NCBI RefSeq assembly: GCF_030682035.1 | Contig: NZ_JAUXQZ010000044.1 | Span: 178,593 to 242,592 of the forward strand | Source of the DNA: Brevundimonas sp. | GTDB lineage: Bacteria; Pseudomonadota; Alphaproteobacteria; Caulobacterales; Caulobacteraceae | Direction of reading: 5' to 3' | Length of the DNA: 64,000 nucleotides | In this document: positions 52,877 through 61,580 of the stretch, piece by piece | Numbering within the stretch: position 1 is the stretch's first letter | How the letters are laid out: every line of letters starts with the position of its first letter | The notes under the pieces: generated by a model | Told to the model about the DNA's origin: nothing | The model's input: the letters and a program-made list of their open reading frames with translations, nothing else | Database searches by the model: none | Program-made: the position numbers and the translations under genes

Positions 52877-53806
52877 CTATGTTTTTAGTTTGTCTAATAG
52901 CGATCGCGCCGCCCGCATCCGCGCCAGCTGCACATACAGCACCCCCACCCCGGCCAGCGTCAGACCCGCCACCTGCGTCGCCGTCAGCCGCTCGCCGAGG
53001 AACAGCACCGCCAGCACGGCGATCTGGATCAGCATGGTGTTGTTGATCAGGCTGGCCTCAAGCGCGCTGAGCACGGCTTGGGCGCGGTTCCACAGCCAGA
53101 AGGCCAGGGCGGTGTTGGCGACCGCCAGCCAGCCGACGATCAGCCAGCCGGGCAGGGTAATCTCGGGCCAGCCCTGAACCGCGATGCCGGTGGTCAGCAG
53201 GGCTGCGGCGCCCGCGGCCATGCTGAGGGCGGTGATCAGCGAGGGCGGGAGACCAGGGTCGCGATTGACCTTGCGGCCCAGCAGCGTCTGCCCCGCATTG
53301 GCCAGCACCCCGACCGTGCCGATGATGAGGCCGAGGCTCGCGCCGACGGGCAGGGCCTTCGATTCGAAATACAGGCCCGCGCCGCCGAGGAAGACGGCGA
53401 TGCCCAGAATCTCCCGCCAGCCGATGCGTTCGCCCAGCAGGACCGCGCCGAGCACGGCGACCAGCGCCGGGGTGAAGGTCAGCATCAGGCTGAGGGTCGT
53501 CGCCGGCAGATACGAAAGGGCCAGGAATTGCGCCGCCTGGGTGACGCCGTACTGGAGCAGGCCGAAGCCGATCAGCAGGCCCCACTCGCGCCGCCCGCAC
53601 CCGACCAGGGCCCGGCGGTTGGCCGGAGTCAGGATGATCGGCGACAACAGCAAGGCGGCCAGGGCGTAGCGCAGGCCCGCGAACGGCAGGGGGGCGATAT
53701 CGACCAGCCCCCATTTGATCAACACCCAGGACGACGACCACAGGGCGGTCACGAACAGGGCGACGAACACGGCGGACAGATGGGCTCGGCCTGGGGTCAC
53801 GGTCAT
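52877..53806 (-). CDS. EamA/DMT family transporter
   Basis: This 309-aa inner-membrane protein has ten hydrophobic segments in two EamA repeats (about 8-140 and 150-295). Typical motifs are LWSSSWVLIKWGL in the first helix, GLRYALAALLL, and LTFTPALVAVLGAVLLGERIGWREILGIAVFLGGAGLY for the first repeat end. Such proteins export amino acids, nucleobases or metabolites; the substrate is unknown. It is divergently transcribed from the LysR gene with a 73-bp gap, so that regulator is its probable controller. Confidence 0.92.
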   Translation of the reverse strand: MTVTPGRAHLSAVFVALFVTALWSSSWVLIKWGLVDIAPLPFAGLRYALAALLLSPIILTPANRRALVGCGRREWGLLIGFGLLQYGVTQAAQFLALSYLPATTLSLMLTFTPALVAVLGAVLLGERIGWREILGIAVFLGGAGLYFESKALPVGASLGLIIGTVGVLANAGQTLLGRKVNRDPGLPPSLITALSMAAGAAALLTTGIAVQGWPEITLPGWLIVGWLAVANTALAFWLWNRAQAVLSALEASLINNTMLIQIAVLAVLFLGERLTATQVAGLTLAGVGVLYVQLARMRAARSLLDKLKT

Positions 53807-53879
53807 GCACCGGCGAAATGCCCGGCTTGCGGGCCGCCGCCTAACGACTTATCCGGCGTCATTCGTGAGTTTTTCGCAC

Positions 53880-54734
53880 ATGACAACGCCCGCCATGCCC
53901 CTGAAAGCCCTGCACGCCTTCGACGCTGTGATGCGGCTGGGCGGCGTGGGACGGGCGGCCGAGCAGCTGGGCGTGACCCACGGCGCGGTCAGTCGTCAGA
54001 TCGGCCTGTTGCAGCGGACCTTGGGCCAGCCCCTGTTCGAGGGACCCCGCAACGCCCGCCGGCCGACGGCGGAGGCCGAGCGGCTGTGGAGCGAGATCGC
54101 GCCGGCCTTCGCGGCGCTGGAGGCGGCCGTGGCCCAACGCGGCGGCGGTCGGCGGCGGGTCCGGGTGTCCTGCCTGTCGACCTTGGCGGCGCGCTGGCTG
54201 ATTCCGCGCCTGCCGGGTTTTGCCACGGCGGCGCCGGAGACCACGATCGAACTTACCGAATCCTATGCCGCGCTGGACCGGACCCTGTGCGGGGCCGACC
54301 TGGCCATCCGCATGTGGACGCCCGGTGCGCCGGTTCCCGAAGGGCTGGAGGCTGTCGCCTTCATGGACAATACGATCGGCCTGGTCGTCGCCCGCGGCGC
54401 CAGGACGCCGGGCGCCCGGCTCGTCTCGCGGTCGCATCCGGGGGCCTGGACCAGTTGGTCAGCCCTGACGGGGCAGGTCGTCACCAGGGGCGCCGTGGTG
54501 GAGTTCGATCACCAACAGACCATGATCGAGGCGGCCGTGGCGGGTCTCGGCGCCGCCGTGGCGCAGCATCCGCTGGTCGAGGCCGAGCTCGCCGCCGGGC
54601 GACTGGACGCGCCACACGGCTTCGTCGCAGACGGCGCCGTCTTCGCGGCTTTCAGCCGGACCCACGACCTGAACCCGGCCGCGCGCCGGTTTCTCCGCTG
54701 GCTGCGCGCACAGGGCGGATCACGAGCGTATTGA
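53880..54734 (+). CDS. LysR family transcriptional regulator
   Basis: This 284-aa protein starts at ATG 53880. It has an N-terminal winged helix (LKALHAFDAVMRLGGVGRAAEQLGVTHGAVSRQIGLLQ in outline) and a periplasmic-binding-protein-like effector domain from about 90 (RVSCLSTLAARWLIPRLPGFA, FDHQQTMIEAAVAGLGAAVAQHPLVEAELAAGRL). It belongs to the GcvA-like group by this pattern. The shared intergenic region with the EamA transporter suggests it regulates that exporter in response to the exported metabolite. Confidence 0.93.
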   Translation: MTTPAMPLKALHAFDAVMRLGGVGRAAEQLGVTHGAVSRQIGLLQRTLGQPLFEGPRNARRPTAEAERLWSEIAPAFAALEAAVAQRGGGRRRVRVSCLSTLAARWLIPRLPGFATAAPETTIELTESYAALDRTLCGADLAIRMWTPGAPVPEGLEAVAFMDNTIGLVVARGARTPGARLVSRSHPGAWTSWSALTGQVVTRGAVVEFDHQQTMIEAAVAGLGAAVAQHPLVEAELAAGRLDAPHGFVADGAVFAAFSRTHDLNPAARRFLRWLRAQGGSRAY

Positions 54735-54869
54735 GCGGCTTCCTGCGGCGCTCGTCCGCGCATGTGTCGCACAACAAGGCCGAACCTCCGGCGCGGCGTC
54801 GCGTTTGCTAGTCACGACCCAAGGGACGCGTATTGGTCCCGAAGCGGGACGACCGGAGCGCCAGCCCCC

Positions 54870-56111
54870 ATGTTCGAATTCGGCCGGGATTTACGGAAGC
54901 TGTTCGAAAAGGCGCGCGAGAGCGACGACCTCGGCTGGCTGGAGCTGGTCGGCGCGGACCTGGTCGCGGCCGAGGCCCAATCGCTCGGCATCGACGCCGG
55001 TCGGATCTCCTGCGCCCATCCCTTTGATACGTGGATGCGGGCCTCGGCCCTGTGGCGCGAGCATGCCCGGCGGTCCGGACGCCGGACCAGCCTGGACCGC
55101 GCGGCGGCGGCGGCCTCGGACGCGGCAAGGCACACGGCCACGCCCGACCAGACCGCGGTGGCGGCGATCGAGTCCGGCGAGATTCACCTGTTGCGCTTCG
55201 ACTTGTTCGGCGGCCCCGAGAAACTGACCGCGGCCGTGGCTGACGTTCAGTCGCTGACGGCGAACCGTCCGGCCACGCGTTCTGCTGCGGCGGCCTTGCA
55301 CGCCCGGTTGACGGCGCGGCGGGCTCGGCTATCCGGCGAGCCGGCGGCCATGCTGGACGCAGCCGCCCTGCTGGATGCCGCCCTGCATGGGGCCACGGCC
55401 CTGCCGCCCACCGTCGGCGACGATCTGAGGCTGGATCGGGCGGCCTTGGGGCTGGAAGCCGGGGTGGCGCGCCGCGACGGGCGGCTGCTGGATCAGGCCG
55501 GGCGTGACCTGCGGGCGCTGGTCGAAACCGCCTCGCCGGACTACCGGCCCCTGACCCGGGCCCGCGCCTTGGCCCTTGCCGGCGCCGGGCTGATGGCGCT
55601 GGCGCGTCTGGCGAAAGACGAGACCGCCACGGCCCAGGGTCAGGCCCTGTTCGCCGCCGCCGCCGATCAGTTCACCCCCGACCACAGCCCGCTGGACTGG
55701 GTGGCCGTACAGCTCGCCCCGGCCGACACCGACACGCCGCTGGCGCGTCTGACCCAGGCCGAGACCCTGACCCGTGAGCCGGGCCTGATTTTGGGCGCGC
55801 TTGCCCGTGAAAGGCGGCTGGCGGCCGAGACGGCCCTTGCCGAGGCCATGGGCGATGTCGAAAGCCTGACCGGGCTGGAAGCTGTCGTGCGGCGCGGTCT
55901 GGCCGAGTCTGCGGGCGCCCAGCCGCTGGAGTGGGTCGCTGACCAGATCGGCATGGCCCATCTGGCCCTGGCCAAGGCGCGTCTGACGGCGACCGAACCC
56001 CGCGCCGTCGGCATGATGCTGGCCGAGGCCATGGAGACCGCCCGCGAATGGGGCGCTCCGGCGCTGGTTCAGCGCGCCGCCCTGTTGCAGCTGCAGGCGG
56101 TTGCGGCCTAG
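54870..56111 (+). CDS. Ala-rich helical-repeat hypothetical protein
   Basis: This 413-aa protein starts at ATG 54870, with GGAG upstream. It begins MFEFGRDLRKLFEKARESDDLGWLELVGADLV in outline and is almost entirely Ala/Leu/Arg-rich helix, suggesting an alpha-solenoid of degenerate TPR-like repeats. I see no catalytic motif or membrane segment. The last four bases overlap the stop region of the convergent cysQ gene. I cannot assign a function. Confidence 0.75.
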   Translation: MFEFGRDLRKLFEKARESDDLGWLELVGADLVAAEAQSLGIDAGRISCAHPFDTWMRASALWREHARRSGRRTSLDRAAAAASDAARHTATPDQTAVAAIESGEIHLLRFDLFGGPEKLTAAVADVQSLTANRPATRSAAAALHARLTARRARLSGEPAAMLDAAALLDAALHGATALPPTVGDDLRLDRAALGLEAGVARRDGRLLDQAGRDLRALVETASPDYRPLTRARALALAGAGLMALARLAKDETATAQGQALFAAAADQFTPDHSPLDWVAVQLAPADTDTPLARLTQAETLTREPGLILGALARERRLAAETALAEAMGDVESLTGLEAVVRRGLAESAGAQPLEWVADQIGMAHLALAKARLTATEPRAVGMMLAEAMETAREWGAPALVQRAALLQLQAVAA

Positions 56112-56893
56112 CCTCCCAGCGCCACGAACCCGCCGTTGCCGAAACCCGGCTTGCCGTAGCGCAGCGGCTGGCCGTCCTCGGCCATGACGCGGCCGCCGGC
56201 GGCTTCCAGCACCGCCTGACCCGCCGCCGTGTCCCATTCCGAGGTCGGGCCGGTGCGCGGATAGGCGTCGAACCGTCCCTCGGCGATCAGGCAGAATTTC
56301 AGCGACGAATCGGTCCCTTGCCACTGGACGCAGCCGTGGCGCGAAGCCAGCCGCTCTGCCTCCGCGTCTGTCATCGAGTGGCTCATCACCGCCATGGGCG
56401 AAGCGGGCCGGTTGCGCACCTTGATCGCCTGCCAGGTCTCGCCGAAGCGACGACGGAAAGCCCCGCCGCCCGGCGCGGCGCTGCGCCAGGTGGTGGCGGT
56501 CGCGGGCGCCGTCACCACGCCCGCGACCGGCGCGCCCTTGTGGATCAGGGCGATGTTGACGGTGAAGCTCTCGCGCCCCTCGACGAAGCCGCGGGTTCCG
56601 TCCAGCGGATCAATGAGCCAGAACCAGTCATCGGCTGACGCCGGCGCGCCGTCGGCGGCGACGGCCTCTTCCGCTACGGTCTGGACGCCGGGATAAAGGG
56701 CCTCCAGCCGCGCCAGGATCAGGGCTTCGGCCTCGCGGTCGGCCTGGGTCACGGGGCTGTCGTCGGCCTTGGACTCCGCCACCACGCCATTGCGCCAAAA
56801 CGGCAGGATCACGCGCGCGGCGTCCTCGGCGAGATCAGCGAGGGCCTCGGTCAGTGCGCCGGACGCGAGGTCGGCGATCAGTCGTTTGCTCAT
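56108..56893 (-). CDS. cysQ: 3'(2'),5'-bisphosphate nucleotidase CysQ-like (inositol monophosphatase family)
   Basis: This 261-aa metal-dependent phosphatase has AEEAVA with the first metal-binding Glu, WLIDPLDGTRGFVEG with the DPLDGT motif, and TSEWDTAAGQAVLEAAGG with the distal Asp. The KADDSPVTQADREAEALI start favours CysQ-type nucleotidase over inositol phosphatase. CysQ hydrolyses PAP formed during sulfate activation. It is divergent from chpT. Confidence 0.88.
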   Translation of the reverse strand: MSKRLIADLASGALTEALADLAEDAARVILPFWRNGVVAESKADDSPVTQADREAEALILARLEALYPGVQTVAEEAVAADGAPASADDWFWLIDPLDGTRGFVEGRESFTVNIALIHKGAPVAGVVTAPATATTWRSAAPGGGAFRRRFGETWQAIKVRNRPASPMAVMSHSMTDAEAERLASRHGCVQWQGTDSSLKFCLIAEGRFDAYPRTGPTSEWDTAAGQAVLEAAGGRVMAEDGQPLRYGKPGFGNGGFVALGG

Positions 56894-56915
56894 GCCGCCC
56901 GATTAGAGCATCGGA

Positions 56916-56932
56916 CCGGTTTCGCGAACCGG
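56916..56932. promoter_or_regulatory. Inverted repeat between cysQ and chpT
   Basis: CCGGTT-N5-AACCGG (perfect 6-bp arms) is centred in the 89-bp divergent cysQ/chpT promoter region. It could be an operator or part of a dispersed repeat; no regulator can be named. Confidence 0.3.
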
Positions 56933-56982
56933 CAAATCAGGTCAGCGTCCGGCCAGTTTCCGACTGTTGCGCGCAAGGCCCG

Positions 56983-57633
56983 ATGACCGACACCGCCTCC
57001 CCCCTCCCCGACGGCCAGGCCCTGGCTGCGTTGATCGCCGGCAAACTGTGCCACGACTTCATCAGCCCGGCCGGCGCGATCAGTTCGGGCCTCGACCTGC
57101 TGAAAGACCCCACGGCCCAGGACATGCGCGACGACGCCATGGGGCTGATCGAGGCCAGCGCCAAAAAGATGGTGGCTCTGGTCGCCTTCGCCCGCGTGGC
57201 CTTCGGCGCGGCGACCTCGGCCGAGAGGTTCTCGGGCGCCGAACTGGGCGGACTGGTCTCCGGCCTGACCGAGGGCGGGCGGGCGACGCTGGAGTGGAAG
57301 GCGGAAGACGCCAGCTATTCCAAGGCCCAGTCGCGGGCGCTGGTGAACCTCGCGTATTTGACGATGGCCGCCCTCCCGTCCGGCGGCGTGGCGACCGTTG
57401 TGACGCGAACCGACGGCGCCGGACTGGTCATTGAGGGTCGGGCCGAGGGCGCCCGCGCCCGCCTCAAGGGCGAAGCCGTCGCCGGACTGGCGGGTCTGCC
57501 GCTCGGTGAAGGCCTGTCCGGCCAGTGGATCCAGCCTTACTGGCTGTGGCTGACCGCCCATGACGCGGGCGGATCGCTGGATGTAGAGGCCGAGGAAGGG
57601 CGGGTCGTACTGACGGCCCACATGCCTAACTGA
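56983..57633 (+). CDS. chpT: Histidine phosphotransferase ChpT
   Basis: ChpT relays phosphate from the hybrid kinase CckA to CtrA and CpdR in the Caulobacter cell cycle. The 216-aa protein has the histidine-kinase-like dimerisation helices with the phosphoacceptor in GKLCHDFISPAGAISSGLDLL (H24) and a degenerate ATPase-like domain (LVNLAYLTMAALPSGG..., QPYWLWLTAHDAGG). It lacks ATP-binding glycine boxes, as expected for ChpT. The start ATG 56983 has AAGG upstream. Followed by a receiver gene and a cheR gene on the same strand. Confidence 0.93.
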   Translation: MTDTASPLPDGQALAALIAGKLCHDFISPAGAISSGLDLLKDPTAQDMRDDAMGLIEASAKKMVALVAFARVAFGAATSAERFSGAELGGLVSGLTEGGRATLEWKAEDASYSKAQSRALVNLAYLTMAALPSGGVATVVTRTDGAGLVIEGRAEGARARLKGEAVAGLAGLPLGEGLSGQWIQPYWLWLTAHDAGGSLDVEAEEGRVVLTAHMPN

Positions 57634-57733
57634 GGCTTAAGCCGGTTTCCCAAGGACTCGTTAACCGGCTCGGGCCGAATATGTGGCCCATGCACACGCG
57701 GGCGTTGCGCGGCTTTGTTTCGGAACCCGGATC

Positions 57734-58105
57734 TTGACCCCCAGAACCTGTCTGATCGTCGATGACAGCCGGATCATCCGCAAGGTGGCGCGCCGAATCG
57801 TCGAGGGGCTCGGGTTCGAGGTCGATGAAGCCGCCGACGGGGCCGAAGCCCTGGCCTTCTGCGGCGGGGTGATTCCAGAAGTCATCCTGCTGGACTGGTC
57901 GATGCCGGTGATGGACGGCATGACCTTCCTGCGCCGCCTGCGCGCCCTGCCCGGCGGCCTGGCCCCCAAGGTTCTGTTCTGCACCATCGAGACCCGCGCC
58001 GAACGCATCGCCGAGGCGTTGTCCGCCGGGGCGGACGACTATGTGATGAAGCCTTTTGACGGCGAAATCCTGACCTCGAAATTCGCTGAAGTGGGGGCCG
58101 TCTGA
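57734..58105 (+). CDS. CheY-like single-domain response regulator
   Basis: The receiver has D10-D11, phosphoacceptor D54 in ILLDWSMPVMDG, Thr in FCTIET and Lys in YVMKPFDGE. I place the start at TTG 57734, which gives a canonical N-terminus (TPRTCLIVDDS); GTG 57683 is possible but adds 17 odd residues. The 123-aa protein has no output domain. It is in line with chpT upstream and cheR four bases downstream, a set seen in Caulobacter-type genomes. Confidence 0.88.
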   Translation: MTPRTCLIVDDSRIIRKVARRIVEGLGFEVDEAADGAEALAFCGGVIPEVILLDWSMPVMDGMTFLRRLRALPGGLAPKVLFCTIETRAERIAEALSAGADDYVMKPFDGEILTSKFAEVGAV

Positions 58106-58109
58106 CCCC

Positions 58110-58925
58110 ATGAGCCCCGAGGACTTCGATCGCCTGCAATCGCTGATGGCCTCGCGCGCGGGCTTTCGGCTGACCCGCGACCGGATGAAGCTGGCCGAGC
58201 ATCGGCTGGGTCCGGTGGCCCGGCGGGAGGGATTCGACACCGCCGACGCCATGCTGGCGTCGCTGTGGGCCAAGCCTGTCGCGAGCCTGGGCTGGGCGGT
58301 GATTGAGGCCCTGCTGAATCCGGAAACATGGTTCCGGCGCGACCGGGTCAGTTTCGACACCTTCGGCAAGGAACTGCTGCCCGCGCTCGGCAAGGCCCGG
58401 GGCGGCCAGCCCGTCAAGGTCTGGTCCGCCGGCTGTTCGACCGGCCAGGAAGCGTGGTCGCTGGCCATCGCCGCCCAGGAGGCCGGCGTCGCCGTCGAGA
58501 TCGTCGCCACCGACCTGTCGCAGCGCGCGCTTGAGAAGGCCCGTTCCGGCGCCTACACCGGCTTTGAAATCCAGCGCGGCCTCAAGGCCGAGACCATGTT
58601 GCGCTGTTTTGATCAGGCCGAGGAGGCCTGGATCGCCAGGGCCGAGCTGCGGGCCATGGTCCATTTCGCCCGCGCCAATCTGGTCGACGCCCCGACGGAC
58701 GCTCACCAGTTCGACATCATCTTCTGTCGTCATGTTCTCGGCGATGCCGATCCGGCCCGACGCGGCGAGATGTTCGACAATCTGGAACGACGGCTGGTCG
58801 ATGACGGCTGCCTGTTCCTGGGCCCTGACGAGCAGCCGGAAAACGACAGCATCGCCTTCCGCCCGGTCGCTGGTCGCAAGGGCCTGTTCGTCAAGTCTCC
58901 CGCGGCGTTGAGACGGGTGGCGTAG
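58110..58925 (+). CDS. CheR family protein-glutamate O-methyltransferase
   Basis: This 271-aa SAM-dependent methyltransferase has the N-terminal CheR helical domain (about 1-75) and the catalytic domain with ETWFRRDRVSFDTF, KVWSAGCSTGQEAWSLAI (SAM loop), IVATDLSQRALEKARSGAY and FDIIFCRHVLG. Standard CheR methylates chemoreceptor glutamates. There is no chemoreceptor or cheB nearby, so this copy, next to chpT, may serve a different target. Confidence 0.9.
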   Translation: MSPEDFDRLQSLMASRAGFRLTRDRMKLAEHRLGPVARREGFDTADAMLASLWAKPVASLGWAVIEALLNPETWFRRDRVSFDTFGKELLPALGKARGGQPVKVWSAGCSTGQEAWSLAIAAQEAGVAVEIVATDLSQRALEKARSGAYTGFEIQRGLKAETMLRCFDQAEEAWIARAELRAMVHFARANLVDAPTDAHQFDIIFCRHVLGDADPARRGEMFDNLERRLVDDGCLFLGPDEQPENDSIAFRPVAGRKGLFVKSPAALRRVA

Positions 58926-59274
58926 GGGCCCCATTCCGCCGCCTTACTCGCGTACGCCGTCCGACACAGCAACGAACAACGCCCTCAATGGTTATTAACC
59001 TCACCGGAGGGTCCGGCTGGGGAGGCTGGATTGATTGTGCGCCGCTACAAGGGCCGCGGCAGGACTGCCGTCAGCCAGGAACCCCGAAAAGGCCGGGGCT
59101 GGATTTACCGGCTGTTCATGGCGTGGTTCGCAAAGGGGCGGCGGGTCCGGCTCTAGCCGGAGCCGCCGGTTCGACGCTGATGGCGCCCAAGGAAATCGTT
59201 CTCGATGCCGCTACCGGAACGCGAGCGCAGGTCGTCGGGGCCCAGTGCGGCGTTCCAGCCGGGACACGAGGCGC
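58926..59274. other. 349-bp region with a palindrome and two short frames
   Basis: GGTTATTAACC, an 11-bp palindrome with a TTAAC half-site, lies at 58990-59000. It is followed by the candidate small ORF at 59031. A second short frame (ATG 59180, 32 codons) ends in a GTGA overlap with the next gene; it looks low in information and I do not call it. I recognise nothing else. Confidence 0.4.
59031..59156 (+). CDS. Candidate small basic protein (41 aa)
   Basis: The start is TTG 59031, with GGAGG five bases upstream, or GTG 59037. The product is strongly basic (VRRYKGRGRTAV..., RKGRGW) with a short amphipathic YRLFMAWFAKGRR stretch, the kind of peptide that binds nucleic acid or membranes. Support is the ribosome binding site and the distinct composition only; no family is recognised. 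Confidence 0.35.
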   Translation: MIVRRYKGRGRTAVSQEPRKGRGWIYRLFMAWFAKGRRVRL

Positions 59275-59670
59275 GTGAGAGACAGCAAGCCGGACATTCC
59301 GTTTCCCGATCGGGTCGCCCGGATCTGGGGCGGCCTCAACGAGATCGTGCGGACCGAGGGAGATGCCGAGGTCGCGGTGGCCGAGTTCTTTCAGGTGTCG
59401 CCGGAGGAACTGCGTTCCTGGCGCCTGGCCGAGGGCCGTCACCGCTGTCCCGGCGTCACCACGAGGGGACACGGCTGCCGGAACTACGCCTCTGCCGTGA
59501 TCGACTATGATCCACGCACCTGGGCGTCTCGCGACCCGGTCTTTTGTCCGGCCCATATGAAGTCGGAGCACGCGCCGGCGACTGAACCCACGGGTTCGCC
59601 CGCGCCTGCCCCGCAGACCACCGGCCGAAACCCGGCGCCCGAGGATGACGCGAGCGTCACAGCCCGCTAG
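59275..59670 (+). CDS. Hypothetical protein with a CCCH-type zinc-site pattern
   Basis: This 131-aa protein starts at GTG 59275. Residues 10-50 form an acidic helical part (DRVARIWGGLNEIVRTEGD...). The centre has C58-x9-C68-x22-C91-x2-H94 in RCPGVTTRGHGC and FCPAHM, a spacing that suggests a small zinc-binding fold. The last 35 residues are Pro/Thr-rich and disordered. I do not recognise a family. The zinc site is inference from residue spacing. Confidence 0.6.
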   Translation: MRDSKPDIPFPDRVARIWGGLNEIVRTEGDAEVAVAEFFQVSPEELRSWRLAEGRHRCPGVTTRGHGCRNYASAVIDYDPRTWASRDPVFCPAHMKSEHAPATEPTGSPAPAPQTTGRNPAPEDDASVTAR

Positions 59671-59698
59671 CCTGTCCTTTCATCGGGGAGGATTGATC

Positions 59699-61573
59699 AT
59701 GCGGCTGCTCTGGCTGGTGGGCTCATTGGCGCTCGCGCTGCTGATCGCGGTGCTGACCTTGCAGGTCCCGGCGCCGGCCGGAATCGACGCCCCCGCCACG
59801 GCCTTCTCCGCCAGCCGGGCCATGGCCGACGTCCGTGAGATCGCCCGCCGCCCCCACCCCGTCGGTTCGGCTGACCATGCGCGGGTCCGGGCCGTGCTGC
59901 TGCAACGGATGGAGGCGCTGGGTCTGCAGACCTCGACCCAGACCGGCCCCCTTTCGCCCGCGGCGGTGCGCCGGCTTGAGCGTGAAGGCGGCTCCGCGAC
60001 CGGGGTCGAGCTGACCAACCTCATTGGCGTCCTGCCCGGACGCGACCCGCGCCTGCCCGCCGTCGCCCTGATGGCCCACTATGACACCGTGCCGGATTCC
60101 GCCGGCGCGGCGGACGACACGACGGGCGTGGCCGCCATCCTCGAGGCCGTCCGCGCCATCCGCGCCCGCGGCCCGGCCGACCGCACCCTGGTCGTCCTGC
60201 TGACTGACGGCGAGGAGCTGAACCTGGACGGCGCCCGCGCCTTCTGGGGCGGCCACCCCTTGCGCGACCGCATCGGCGCGGTGGTCAATCTGGAAGCGCG
60301 CGGCGGCGGCGGCCGGGCCATGATGTTCGAGACCGGGCGGGGCAATGCCGGGACCATCGGCCTGTTCGCCCGCGCCGGCGCCCGCGCGACCGGCGGCGTC
60401 TCGTCCAATTCGCTGGCGGTGTTCGTCTATGAGGCCATGCCCAACGGCACCGACTTCACCATCCCCAAGGACCGCGGCGTCCAGGGGATCAACCTCGCCT
60501 TCATCGGCCGCCCGGAACAGTATCACGCCGCCGTCTCGACCCCCGACGCGCTCGATCAGGGCAGCGTCCAGCATATCGGATCGCAGACGCTTGAGACGGC
60601 GGATGCCCTGCTGCGCGCGCCCGCCCTGCCCACCGCGACCGCCAATCTGGTCTATGCCGACCTGTTCGGTCGTGTCGTCGTCGGCCATCCGCCGGTCATG
60701 GGATGGGCCCTGCTGGGGCTGGCCTTCCTCGGGCTCGGCCTCGCCGTCTGGCGCGCCAGATCCCACGCGGGCCTGACCTTTCCCGACATCGGACGCGGGG
60801 CGATCGACGGGCTGTGGTTCCTTTCGACAGGGCTGGTTCTGACCCAGCTCGTGCGCCTGATGGCCGGGCCGATGTCGGGCCGCGCCGAGAGCGCCGACGC
60901 CTATTACACCCTGCTGGCCCGGCTGCCGTGGATGGAGGCCGGCGTGGCCCTGACCGTGCTGGCTGTCGTCCTCGCCCTGCTGGGCGGCCGGACGCGCGTG
61001 GATCGCCGCATCGTCGCGGGCGCCATCGCCGCCGCCGCCGTTCTGGCCCTGATCCTCGGCGGGGTGAACCTCATCGTCATCGGCGCAGCGGTCGTCGCCG
61101 TCGGCCTGTCGCTGGTCCCCGGCTTCGCGGCCCGTTCGACCTGGGGCGGCTGGACGGGGCTGATCGGCCTGATCCTGATCCTCGCCACGGCGGCCCAGGC
61201 CGCCGCGCCCGAGGCGGCCTTCCTGTTCGTCTGGACCGGCCTGCTGGCCGCCGTCATCGCCGCCGTCGCCGCCTTCCTCGACCCCGGCCTGACCCGTCCC
61301 GGCTCCCTGGCCCCGGCCGCGGTGGCCGCCGTGCTGGGCGGCGCCTGGATCATGGGTCAGGCCCACACCGTCTTCCTCGGCATCGGCATGGATATGCCGG
61401 GGGTGCTGGTCCTGCTCGGCCTGCTGGTGCTGATGCTGGTCCGGCCGCTCAGTCCGGAGCAGGGTCTGGCGCGGCCTCTGCTGGTCGCGGCGGCGGCGGC
61501 CCTGATCCTCGGCGCCGGCCTGTCGGTCGCGGCCCAGGTCATGGAGCCGATGGTCGATGCGAGCACGGCCTGA
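59699..61573 (+). CDS. M28 family zinc peptidase with C-terminal membrane domain
   Basis: This 624-aa protein starts at ATG 59699 with GGGGAGG upstream. An N-terminal signal anchor (about 2-22) is followed by an aminopeptidase domain (about 40-310) with zinc ligands in MAHYDTVPDSAGAADDTTGVAA, LTDGEELNLDGA and EARGGGG. About eight transmembrane segments follow (from 345 to 615). The layout resembles ER-type M28 peptidases (Fxna) with the catalytic domain outside the cytoplasm. The substrate is unknown. MaoC follows by eight bases. Confidence 0.92.
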   Translation: MRLLWLVGSLALALLIAVLTLQVPAPAGIDAPATAFSASRAMADVREIARRPHPVGSADHARVRAVLLQRMEALGLQTSTQTGPLSPAAVRRLEREGGSATGVELTNLIGVLPGRDPRLPAVALMAHYDTVPDSAGAADDTTGVAAILEAVRAIRARGPADRTLVVLLTDGEELNLDGARAFWGGHPLRDRIGAVVNLEARGGGGRAMMFETGRGNAGTIGLFARAGARATGGVSSNSLAVFVYEAMPNGTDFTIPKDRGVQGINLAFIGRPEQYHAAVSTPDALDQGSVQHIGSQTLETADALLRAPALPTATANLVYADLFGRVVVGHPPVMGWALLGLAFLGLGLAVWRARSHAGLTFPDIGRGAIDGLWFLSTGLVLTQLVRLMAGPMSGRAESADAYYTLLARLPWMEAGVALTVLAVVLALLGGRTRVDRRIVAGAIAAAAVLALILGGVNLIVIGAAVVAVGLSLVPGFAARSTWGGWTGLIGLILILATAAQAAAPEAAFLFVWTGLLAAVIAAVAAFLDPGLTRPGSLAPAAVAAVLGGAWIMGQAHTVFLGIGMDMPGVLVLLGLLVLMLVRPLSPEQGLARPLLVAAAAALILGAGLSVAAQVMEPMVDASTA

Positions 61574-61580
61574 CCCGACG

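Noticed and set aside
59180..59278. 32-codon ORF overlapping the start of the CCCH-pattern gene (GTGA)
   Set aside because: No ribosome binding site and low-information composition; the overlap may be coincidental.
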